Shown: one piece after another, positions 21,501 through 34,552 of the stretch
How the letters are laid out: each line of letters starts with the position of its first letter
Numbering within the stretch: position 1 is the first letter of the stretch
NCBI GenBank assembly: GCA_035578175.1
Contig: JAQMRL010000002.1
Coordinates: 79,137,325-79,201,324 of the forward strand
Length of the DNA stretch: 64,000 nt
Reading direction: 5' to 3'
DNA from: Catonia carolina
Lineage: Eukaryota > Arthropoda > Insecta > Hemiptera > Achilidae
Translations under genes and position numbers: made by a program
The notes under the pieces: model-generated
Told to the model about the DNA's origin: nothing
The model's database searches: none
Seen by the model: the letters and a program-made list of their open reading frames with translations, nothing else

Positions 21501-24500
21501 TGAAATTCATTACTTTCAGAGGAGATAACTCTGCGTCTTTTCTGTAAAAGAAGATTAGCGTCTTTTACACCTCTACCTCTTCTGTTCTTAGATGATTCAG
21601 TCATTTAATTGGCTGACTATGTGATAAGAAACAGAACTATTTTTTTAGCCCTGGACCAAACAGATAGAGTGCAATTAAAATAACACTCCACCTGCCCGTT
21701 TTGGGCATAGAAGTATTCATTATAACTTAAAAAAATTGTAGGCAGCCACCATTTTTGAACTACCTGTACATTCTATGGCAGTCCAAACAATCTCAAACAT
21801 TCAACAAATTTTGTTACAATGTCAAATACCCACTCTAATTACAGATGAAAAGCATTTACTTACATTCGGATGAAGTAAATTTTCCGGTTTATGATTCCAA
21901 GCTGACAAAGTAGGTTTACCAGATGGAATTGCAACATCTACGATGACTGGGGAGGAATCTGAATTTTTCGATTTTGTTGACGACAGAAAACTTCTCGGTA
22001 AGAAACTAGGCGCATTAATTTCTTCTATCGCATTTTCTCTGTTCATTTGCTGTTCAGCTGGAGAAAACAAAAAATAAAAATTAATTTACAAAATAACATT
22101 TCCTACCATTACAACCTTTCCAAAATGTTGACCCAATTTTACTTTCTCTTGCCCCATACATTTTTACTTTCTCTTGCCTATATGAATATATTTTTTTTTG
22201 GATCCAGGAGACTCCAAAGGGATATGTCAAGATAAAACTGATAAACAAAAAGTTTATCACAATGATAAATTCATCATCACTTACCACCAAAATTTGCTTC
22301 TGCTACTGCTTACTTCAGTAGGCTTGTCATGAACCCCATGGTATCAAGTATCACACAAAATTAAAAAGTCAAACACAATAATAAATTCATCACTTACCAA
22401 TAATTTTTTCCCGCTACTGCTTAACTCAGTAGGCTTGTCATGAACCCCTTTGTATCAAATAGTACACAATATTTGTTTGATTAGGAGTTAAATACTTTTC
22501 AACCAAAAACTACGAGGGCTATTCAGAAAGTAGGGAACGTTTCCATTTGACGCCGCTGGGCGCGCGGCAATCATGTATGTCTTGGTATGTGCATGTTCGG
22601 CTCTTCAGTCGGCGTCCAGCCGTTGCAACGGGAACGTCGCTGCGCTGCCTGTTTTCTCGATATTCCAATTTGAAATGTGCGCTGCAATTGAAAATCCCGC
22701 CAGTTGTGAAGTGCGGTCTGTCATACGGTTTTTGTCGGCCAAAAACCTAAAACCGATAGAAATTCATCGGCAACTGTGCGAAGTATACGGTGACAACGTG
22801 ATGAATGAAAGTTCAGTGCGAAAATGGTGTATTCGGTTTAAAAATGGCTGTACCAACGTCCATGATGAAGAGAAGAGCGGTCGCCCGAGCATTGTGACAG
22901 ACGATTTGGTCACCAAAGTCGATGAAAAAATTCGTGAAAACCGACGATTCACGATAACGGAGCTTTCACTTTCCTTCCCACAAATTTCACGCACTTTGTT
23001 GTTTGAAATTGTCACTAAAAAGCTAGGCTACCACAAATTTTGTGCAAGATGGGTGCCAAAAATGCTTACTGACAACCATAAGCATCAGCGAATGGGGACA
23101 GCCTTAACATTTCTCGAGGCCTACCACACGGATGGTGATGCATTGCTGGATCGCATCATAACGGGTGATGAGACTTAGGTTAAACATATCAATTCCGAGA
23201 CAAAATTGCAGTCCATGGAGTGGGGGCACACACATTCTCCTAAAAAACCAAGAAAATGTCAGCAAACCTTATCAGCAAGGGAGATTATGGCTACTGTGTT
23301 TTGGGACAGGCAAGGTGTGCTGCTCATTGACTTTCTCGAGCGTGGTGCAACAATAAACTCTGATCGGTACTGCCAAACATTGCGCAACCTTAGGAGAGCA
23401 GTTCAAAACAAGCGCCGAGGAAAGTTGTCGTCAAAAATTTTGTTTCTTCATGACAATGCCCGACCTCACATGGCAAACCGCACAAAAGAACTCCTTGATT
23501 CATTCAAATGGGAGGTTTTCCCTCATCCACCCTATAAACCTGATCTTGCACCGAGTGATTTTCACTTGTTTCCAAGAATGAAGAACTAGCTAGCAACACA
23601 GCACTTCGACAATGACGAGGAACTCCAGGCGCGCGTCACTGAGTGGCTGCGGTCGCAGGCGGCGGATTTCTATGACGAAGGAATTTTGAAGCTTGTCCAC
23701 CGCTATGACAAGTGCCTCAATTTGCTTGGTGACTATGTAGAAAAAAAGTAGTATTTTAGTCACTCTTTCAGATGTATATAATAAAAAAATTTTCTTTTAC
23801 ATAGTTTTTGTTTATTTACAAAACGTTCCCTACATTCTGAATAGCCCTGAATACATGCTGAATGCTTCGTATTTAGAAAGGAATTCTTGCACACTGTAAT
23901 ATGTTTCATCAATCAAATATTGTTTTAGCTTTTTTTTAAAATGACTTAAATTATCACAACTTTTTAAACCTTGTGGCAATTTATTGCCACAAGGTAAATT
24001 TTTCATTTTTTTACTTGAATACACAGGGAAGGAAAGTATTGTTTTCATGTCGAGTTTTCACTGAAAATATACACATTTTCAGGCCTTCTGAACCCAAAAA
24101 AAAACATGTTTTTCATGATTGGTCTGTACGTGTGTGTAAGAAAAAAACATCTCAAGAACAGAACATCGTACGAAGTTGAGACTTGAAACTTAAGTTAGGT
24201 ACTACTAGAGGACCTCGATACAAATATTTTCATCAAAATCAGGCAACCAGAAGTAATAGTTTATGCATGCGATTTTTCACTCTGTTGTGATTTTCTCAAA
24301 AGCAGCTCCTACGATTTTTTTAAAAATCGCCTCATTTATTTTTTATGCTCTACAAGACAGAGTAAGCACCGTGCCTGCTGCCGGCTGCGTTGGCGATGTT
24401 GGTAACGTGCTCACCTTTCATCACGCGGTCTTGGGTTCGAATCCCACTCGGGCATGGCATTTTTTCATACGTTACAAAAAAATTCATTTCATCCTTCACC

Positions 24501-27500
24501 GTCTGCATTAGCAGCAATTTGCCAAAAAAAAACCATGCCTGCTGAAATTCTTGGGAAGGCTGTACTCTCGTAGAAAAAAAACCTGTTTTTTTTTTTAAAT
24601 AGCAACATAAGCATTCTGGGGCAAAAGTTTACATAACCTTCATATGAAATTTAAAAACCTACACTTTTATTTAAAAACAAATTGTATAATACATAGTTTA
24701 GTGACAATTGGTGGTTTTCTGTTTTTTCTTCAAAAATCTGTAAAATAAATGGGATTTTTAAAACTGCAGCGTTAGTATACATTTTAAGACAAAAGTGTAT
24801 ACAACTAAAGTTATTTTTTCAAACATTCTACGCAGGATTATCAACAGCCGTATTATTTAAAATTGAAATATATATTTCTACATGACCAGAATGCGGTAAT
24901 ATATACGACAAAAATAAATATAAAATACCATATAAACCCCAGTTTCCTATACAATTCATTTTACAAAAACAATAATATTAATACGAATGATAAAGAAAAA
25001 GAAAATAATAAATTTAATTCACGTGGAATATACAAAATTAAATGTAATGAATGTAATGAAATATATATAAACGTAAAACCCCCAGATCATACATGAAACG
25101 GTTTTCTGAACACTATTCAAACTACAAAACAGGCAACTGAAAATTCTCCAATGTAACTGAACGCATGAACAAAAATAAACATACTATGTCAAATATAAAA
25201 ATAATCTAGAAATATTGGGAATAAATGACAGACAAAATGATATTGCAATTTGAAGAAAATATTATATACAGGGTGTCCTACAAGTAAACCAACATACTTC
25301 TGAGGTGTATTTCTCACATTAAAATAACGAAAAAAATCTGGTGTGAAACACTCACACAACTTTCTCTTGCCAATGCAAATAATTAACAATAAACCTAACA
25401 TTAGTAATAAAACAATAGAAATAAACAAAAAACTAACCTCAATAAACATAACCTAATTTAATCATATATGAAAGACGAAAAATGAAAATCTATCTCAGTT
25501 TGCCATAAAAATACGGAAAATCACTCTTTCACGCTAAACTAGGCTCTGTAGAGAAAAATGCTCAAAATAAAAGTTGTAGATCTTTTAATTTTCTATAAAT
25601 TTTATTATATACACTTTTGTTGTAAAATGCATACTAAGGCCGAAATTTTAAAAAAAATATTTTTTACACGTTTTCGTGAGAAAAAATAGAAAATTGCTAA
25701 TTACCACTAAACTAGGCGTTATACAAAAAAATGTTAGAAATTAAAGTTGTAGAATTTTAAATTCTCTACAACTTTTATTATATAAATTTTTGCGCTAAAT
25801 TGCATATTAAAGCCGTAATCGTAAAAAAAACTATGTTTTTACATGAAAACAGCCTCACCCAAAATTTCAGCAAACATGAAGCCTACCCTATCTTGTAGAG
25901 AATAAAAAAATTGAGTAAACCAGGCGATTTTTAAAAAAAATCATAGGACCAGTTTTTGAGAAAATCGCAAAAAAGTGAAAAATTATACGAATAAACTACT
26001 ACTTCCGATTGACCGATTTTGACTAAAATGTTCGTGTCTGGTCCGGTAGTGGTATGTAACTTAAGTTTCAAGTTTCAAGTTCATACGATATTCCGTTCTT
26101 GAGATATTTTGTATACACACACACACACACACACACCAATCACTAAAAACATGTTTTTTTTGGGTTCAGGGGGTCTGAAAACGTGTAGATCCGATGAAAA
26201 CTCGATTTCTTAAAATCGAAATGAAAACAATACTTTCCTTCCTATATATTCATATAGGAAAGAGAAAGTAAAAATAAACATACCATGTCATATATAAAAG
26301 TAATCTAGAAATATTGGGAATAAATGACAAGACAAAAATGATATTGAAATTTGAAGAAAATATTATATACAGGGTCTCGCACGAGTAATCCAACATACTT
26401 CTGAGGTGTATTTCTCTCATTAAAATAATGAAAGAAGTTCATATACCCATAAGTCCAGAATCGCTTCGTTAGTGGATAACAGCTGGTGAAAATTTTCGTC
26501 CAGATTTCAGTTCCCCCGCAGAAATGAAGCCCGACAGAAATGTTTAGACCGTTAATTAAGTTGTGAAATTAAACAGATTTTATGTAAAATGAACTGAAAA
26601 ATTGAATAAAACAGGTCCCAGATCAGTAACAGAGAAATTTTTGAGATATCTGACAAAATACACCAAATTTTTTTTTTATTTATTTTTTATTCCTAATATG
26701 TGTACGTTGCAATCTGTTCAATTCAGAGCAATAAGCAACCCAATGACCCAATGAGATGAGGATGATGTGAATGATGTGTAAATGAGGTGTAGTCTTGTGC
26801 AGACTCAGGTCGACCATTCCTGAGAAAGTATGGTTTATTGAACCCCAACCATCAAAGTACACCGGTAACCACTGTCTAGCATTCAAATCCGTATAAAAGT
26901 AACTACCTTTACTCGGATTTGAACCAGGAACCTTCATCTCCGAAAATCAGCTGTTAAACAGCTGATTTTGGCGACGACTTTACCTCTAGACCAAGCCGGT
27001 GGCTACACCAAATTTGATCTCAAAAAAACTGTTTTTCTTATGGTTTGAAGTATATTAACCTTGTTAAATGAGTAACAATCACTAAAACTTTTTAAACAAA
27101 ACTTGTAAAGAATTTAATTCTGAAGAGAATGATGTTAGGCCAATAGGAAACAAACACAAACTATAGAAAATCAGATTTTTATTCAATCAAACTTTTTTAA
27201 GTCAATCAAATTTATTAAGTTCGGTAAAAACTCAATTCGGAAAAATTGACACGAAAACAACAGGTACTTTCCTCTAGTTGGGCAAGGAAAATAAAAATTA
27301 AATAAAAAAAATCTGGTGTGAAACATTCACTCAACTTTCTCTTGCCAATGCAAATAATTAACAGTAATCCTAACATTAGTAATAAAACATTAGAAATAAA
27401 CAAAAAACTCACCTCAATAAACATAACCTTATTTTAATAATGAGTGAAAGACGCAAAATGAAAATCAACCTCAGTTTTGCTTAAGAATACAGAAAAATCA

Positions 27501-30500
27501 CTCTTTCACTCTCTATACAAACAAATGTTTGAAATAAAAGTTGTAGAATTTTACATTCTCTACAACTTTTATTATATACATTTTTGCGCTAAAATGCATA
27601 TTAAAGCCGTAATCTTAAAAAAACAATTTCTTTACGTGAAAACAGCCACACCAAGAATTTCAGCGAACATAGCGCCTACCCTATCTTGTAGAGCATAAAA
27701 AATTTAGTACACCAAGCAATTTAAAAAAAAATCGTAGAACCAGTTTTTGAAGAAATTGAAAAAAATGAAAAATTACACTGATAAACTACTACTTCCGGTT
27801 GACCGATTTCGATGAAAATGTTCGTGTCGGGTCCAGTACTGGTATGTAACTTAAGTTTCAAGTTCGTACGATGTTTTGTTCTTGACATATTCTGTTCTCA
27901 CACACACATACACACACACACACAGACCAATCGCTAAAAACATGTTTGTGTGGGTTCAGGGGGTCTGAAAACTTGTAAATCCGGTGAACTCTATTTCAAA
28001 AATCGACATGAAAACAATACTTTCCTTCCTATATATTTATATAGGCAAGAGAAAGTAATAAGTTAAAAAATGGTTAAAATTTGAATTTAAACATACTAGT
28101 TAGTGACAAATCGAATCCAAGTAGACCTTGTTGCTGCAATTTCTTGCCGGCTGTTTCAGCAGCCTTTATAGCTTTTTTTAAGGTAAGATGTAATTTCTCA
28201 TGCTCCGATTCGTTTCCGGATGCCGGAGAATCTTTTTGTTTATCTTTCGAAGTCGATCGAGATCTCCTGTTTTTCGAATCTTTCTTTCCGTAACGCCCTT
28301 TCGAGGGTGAATGAGATCTTCTACTATGATTATCCGGACTTTGAGATCTGTAAAATAAAAACAACATTTTGTAAAACGTTGATACAAAATAACAGATATA
28401 TATTTTGTGTAAAAATATTTTAGCAGTAATTGAAGATAGGCTACGTAAACTTTAGTATAAGTGAAAATGGATAATTGACAAAGTCCAGTCGGTGTACGAG
28501 GCGTGTTCAGAAAGTAAGTACCATTTTTTTTAAAAAAAACAAGTAAAACAATTTTTTTTCAACACAATTTTATTTCTACATGAAAGCCCAAACCTTAAAC
28601 TATTTTTCGACATAGTTTCATTTAACAATATTAAAAATGATGAGTGACCAACTAAACTTTAACAGTTTCACCGCGCATCAAATTTTAACAGAAGATTTGC
28701 ACATGCGGAAGCTCTGTGCCAAAATGGTGCTGAAAAACCCACATCACATGAACATTAGTTCATCTGAATACCGTACTATGATAATAGCACACAGAGGTGC
28801 TACAGCCAGCGCCCGTTACCTCCAAACAAGTGAGGATAGGGTAGCTAAACTGCAGTTCTATGGACACGCTCTGTGTGGTCTGGGGCGTGCCCCCTTATAC
28901 AACTACCCGCACAATTCATTATATCCGTAACATCTGTTCATCAATACAAAAACAATATTAACAAATAAGTAAATATGTAAATAAGTAAATAAATAAGTAA
29001 ATAGGTAAATACATTAGGTATATATAATAGGTAAATAAGTAAATAGGTAAATATGTAAATAAGTAAAAAATAGGTAAATATGTAAATAAGTAAATTGTTT
29101 TTTTTTTTTTGCGCCCTGGAGACTCCAGGAGGAGTATAGGACATGTCGTCAGATATAACACCTGAAATACATATAAGAATCACACAATGTATCACTACTA
29201 TCAAGAAAGAAACTCTTGTACGCTATAAAAAGTTTCACTGGATCAAGTTATTTTTCAGATTTTTTTTAAAGGAATTCAAATCCTCATAACACTTTAAAGA
29301 TTGGGGTAATTTATTCATGAATTTTCTCCCTGCATAAGTAGGTTTTTTGTTCAGGTTGTTTAGGTCAACAGCCGAAAGGCTGGTTTGAACCTCTAGAGGT
29401 TTTACTAAGTAAAACGAGGAGTGAGGTGGTTACCATTGCCACAACTCACTGAGTGAAAAAGTATGCTTATCAGCATGCCGGGCCCTCTGAAAAGCACATA
29501 TTTTCCACTCTGTAAATGACAACTTCACTTCATTCACCACAGGGTACAACTGTATAATGAAATTCATTACTTTCAGAGAAGGTAACTCTGATTAGTATCT
29601 TTTACACCTCTACCTGTTCTGTTCTTAAATGATTCAGTCATTTAATTGGCTGACCATGTGATAAGAAACACAACTATTTATTTTAGCCCTGCAACGAACA
29701 GATTGAGTGTAAATAATTTGACACTCCACCTGTCTGTTATGGGCAAAAATAAGTAAATACGATAAGTAAATAAGTAAATACGAGCACAAAAATTTCCTCA
29801 CCGATTTTGACTCGTCTTATCTTTAGGAGACCACACAGATCTAGATCTTGAACTGGAACGTCTATTCGAAAATGATCTCGACCTCCTCCGACTACGAGAA
29901 TAAGACGGAGACCGAGATCTTCTCCGTGAATAAGATGAAGAACGTGATCGCCTCGATGAATGTGCATACGACGGTGATCGTGATCGTCGTTTGGCGTAAG
30001 ACGGCGATCTCGACCTTTTACGCGAACGAGATCGTCTGTACCTATCTCTTGAACGTGATCTATCCCTGGAAGATCTTTGACTGTTTGTTCTAGCTGGCGA
30101 ACGCCTACTGTAATTAGAACTCCTAGAACAAAAAAATCCGGTGTGAAACACTAACACAACTTTCTCTTGCCAATGCAAATAATTAACAATAAACCTAACA
30201 TTAGTAATAAAACATTAGAAATTACAAAAAAAAGACTAACCTCAATAAATAACCTAATTTTCATCATGAGTGACAGACGAAAAATGAAAATCTACCTCAG
30301 TTTGGCTTAAAAATACAGAAAATCACACTTTCAAGCTAAACTAGGCTCTGTAAAGAAAAATTCTCTAAATAAAAGTTGTAGATCTTAATTTCCTCTGAAT
30401 TTGATTATACACTTATGTCATAAAATGCATTCTAAGGCTGAAATCTTTAAAAAATAAACAATTTTTCACACGTTTTTGTGAGAAAAAACAGAAAATCGCT

Positions 30501-33500
30501 ATACCGCTAAACTAAGCGTTATACACAAAAATGTTTAAAATATACGTTGTAGGATTTTAAATTCTCTACAACTTTTATTGTATACATTTTTGTGCTAAAA
30601 TGAATATTAAAGCCGTAATCTTACAAAAACAATTTCTTTACGTGAAAACAGCCTCACCAAGAATTTCAGCAAACATGGCGCCTACTCTATCTTGTAGAGC
30701 ATAAAATATTTAGTACACGAGGCGATTTTAAAACAAGTCGTAGGACCAGTTTTTGAGAAAATCGCAAAAAAGTGAAAAAATTACACAAATAAACTACTAC
30801 TTTTGGTTGATAGATTTTGATGAAAATGTTCGTGTCTGGTCTGGTTGTGGTATGTAACTTAAGTTTCAAGTTCATACAATGTTCTATTCTTGAGATATTC
30901 TGTTCACACACACGCACGCACGCACGCGCGCGTACTAAATATTTTAAACATAAAATATTTAGTACACGAGGCGATTTTAAAACAAGTCGTAGGACCAGTT
31001 TTTGAGAAAATCGCAAAAAAGTGAAAAAATTACACAAATAAACTACTACTTTTGGTTGATAGATTTTGATGAAAATGTTCGTGTCTGGTCTGGTTGTGGT
31101 ATGTAACTTAAGTTTCAAGTTCATACAATGTTCTATTCTTGAGATATTCTGTTCACACACACGCACGCACGCACGCACACACAGACCAATCGCTAAAAAC
31201 ATGTTTGTGTAGGCAAGAGAAAGTAATAATGTTTAAACGGTACATAAAGTAATAAAATACTGTAGTAAAACAAAGACCACTACTCAATAATTCAATACAG
31301 CTAAGAGAATAAAAATAATCGACTTATATGTTTAACTTACTTTGATTTGTATTTATCTCTACTGCGAGATCTGCGAGCTTTCCGTTTACTCTTCTTAGAT
31401 CGTCTACTGTATCGACTATCTAGCGATGAATTACTGCTCGATCTAAATTTAACAAAACGTATAAAATGAAAATTAATCCCACAACACAATCAAATCCATA
31501 ATGTTCACACAACCAAGGGACTGACTATTTGTAATACAGTAGTTGCCCACTATAACACGCTTCTTAGGATGCCAATATTTGTTATAGTAAAAGTCTTAAA
31601 AATTGAATTACTAGTACAGTCGGTACTGTCAATGTCTAACCTACATCAGTTGGGATGAATACATACTATACGCGCGCCAGCTCATGATCTCTGTCGCCTG
31701 GGGAAGTGGGGCGGGGCGGGTGGCGTAATAGAATGTGAGTAATATATTTGTTTTATCGTGCAGTACAAAAACATTTAGTCATCATGTAAATATTATTATT
31801 ATGTCTATGTATTTATTTATTATAGGCCTACGTATTATTGCTTTTCACAACGGATACACGTGTCACAATATACAGTTGTACATTTGTGCTAATGCGTCTC
31901 GGATGTGTTAATCATTATTCATGATTTTTGATCGCTAAAGTGATTTTTATTTTGAAATTAAAGTGTGTTAACGTGCCAAAAGTTATTTGTTTTGTGTTAG
32001 GTAAATTTCCACGTGTATTTTTCATATCTTTTGTTTTATTTTAATATGTCTTCCCGGAAAAATAAAGCGGTAATTCATTCGGAAGTGCGACAAATTATTG
32101 CATCAGTAAAAAACTATGATGAAGAATCGCGAAAAGGACTCGGAATTGGCTTAACCACTTGATTGAGGTAAAAAAAAATCATAATCATAATTTGCTACAA
32201 ATTATTTAAGCCTATAAATTAATTTTATGAAATATATATTTTTTAATTTCCTTATTTTCTATGCTACGTGCATATTTTAATTCCTGAGGACTGCCTGACT
32301 CAAACCGTAAATAATTACTAAATATTAATAAATACAATGAAAGAAAAGTAAAAGAGTTACTATATTATAGACTAAATGGAAATAATAAAACAAAAGGTTA
32401 CTTTATAATGACAAGAACATTATGATAAATGTTTTTTTTATGAATAGTATAATCTTTCACTGCATGCCATAACAGAAATTCCTCACACGGATCACGAGCT
32501 GACGCGCTTATAGTACAATAATCGTACATTTATGATCACTACTTCTAAACGCTTGATTACACGGGACACGTATAGTCTGTCTACTGTAAGAGTACACCGC
32601 GTGAGGCAAGCGCCTGCCTATATGTTGTAAACAAAAGTTTTACACTAGTTGGCTTGCGCGTATACAGGGTGATTCATGAAGTTCTCCCCCCACTTCTACA
32701 GCACATTGTACTAGTAAAAATAATGAAAAAATGTTATATAAACATAGGTCCGAAAACGCTTCGTTAGCGAGTTACAGCTAGCGAAAGTTTCGCCTGGATT
32801 TCAGTTCACCAGGTGAAATGAGGTCTTCCTGGAATTGTGGTAAGGTAGATTAAGGGGCAAATTCAATCATTTCTTATGGTTTTTGATCTGATAAATTGAA
32901 TAAAACAGGTCCCAGATCTGTAAATTAAATAGTTTTTAAGAAAACCAGTGTCAAATGCAAAAAATGGAGTGAAAAACTTATTTTTTCATCTTTGGGCAAG
33001 GATAACTGTGTTATTTCACCAAGAAACAGTTAAAATTTTTCAATAAAACATGTAGAAAATTTTATTCTGAACAAACCGGTGTAAATTAAGTACACAGAAA
33101 GCGAATAGATGTTTGATTAAATGAGTTTTTATTCATAAGAGTACAAAGTAAAATTAACCGGAAAAACTAAAATGAAAAAATGTGTTTTTTTCACTCCATT
33201 TTTTTGCATTTGACACTGGTTTTCTCAAAAACTATTCGCTTTCTGTGTACTTTATTTACACCGGTTTGTTCAGAATAAAATTTTCTACATTTTTTATTGA
33301 AAATTTTTAACTGTTTCTTGGTGAAATAACAAAGTTATTCTTGCCCAAAGATGAAAAAATGTGATTTTCACTCCATTTTTTGCATTTGACACTGGTTTTC
33401 TCAAAAACTATTTAACTTACAGTTCTGGGACCTGTTTTATTCAATTTATCAGATCAAAAACCATAAGAAATGATTGAATTCGCCCCTTAATCTACCTTAC

Positions 33501-34507
33501 CACAATTCCAGGAAGACCTCATTTCACCTGGTGAACTGAAATCCAGGCGAAACTTTCGCTAGCTGTAACTCGCTAACGAAGCGTTTTCGGACCTATGTTT
33601 ATATAACATTTTTTCATTATTTTTACTAGTACAATGTGCTGTAGAAGTGGGGGGAGAACTTCATGAATCACCCTGTATACCTCTACCCCGGACAATTTAT
33701 CTTGTACTATGTTCGATCATAATCATAAAAATCTGGTGTGAAACACTCACACAACTTTCTCTTGCCAGTGCAAATAATTAACAATAAACCTAACATTAGT
33801 AATAAAAAATTAGAAATAAACAAAAAACTGACCTCAACAAACATAACCTAATTTTAATCATAAGTGAAAGACGCAAAATGAAAATCGACCTCAGTTTGGC
33901 TTAGAAATACGGAAAATCACTCTTTCTCTCTAAACTAGGCTCTGTAGAGAAAAATGCATTAAATAAAATTTGTAGATCTTTTAATTTTCTATAAATTTTA
34001 TTAAATACACTTTTGTCGTAAAATGCATTCTAAGGCCGAAATCTTAAAAAAATCGATTTTTCTCACGTTTTCGTGAGAAAAAAATCAGAAAATCGCTAAT
34101 TACTGCTAAACTAAGCGTCATACAAAAAAATGTTTGAAACAGAAGTTGTAGGTTTTTAAATTCTCTACAACTTTTATTATATAAGTTTTTGCGCTAAAAT
34201 TTATATTAAAGCCGTAATCTTAAAAAAACAACGTTTTTACGTGAAAACAGCCTCACCGAGAATTTCAGCAAACATGGCGCCTACCCTATCTTGTAGAGAA
34301 TAAAAAATTGAGTAAAATAGGCGATTTTAAAAAAAATCGTAGGACCAGTTTTTGAGAAAATCGCAAAAAACTGAAAAATTATACGAATAAACTACTACTT
34401 CCGGTTGACCCATTTTGATGAAAATGTTCGTGTCGCGTCCGGTAGTGGTATGTAACTTAAGTTTCAAGTTTCAAGTTCGTACGATGTTCCGTTCTTGAGA
34501 TATTCTG

Positions 34508-34552
<45 letters not shown>

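Noticed and set aside
30687..31202. 171-codon minus-strand ORF
   Set aside because: It lies entirely within a duplicated Helentron-like segment. Similar short ORFs appear in every copy and have no domain.
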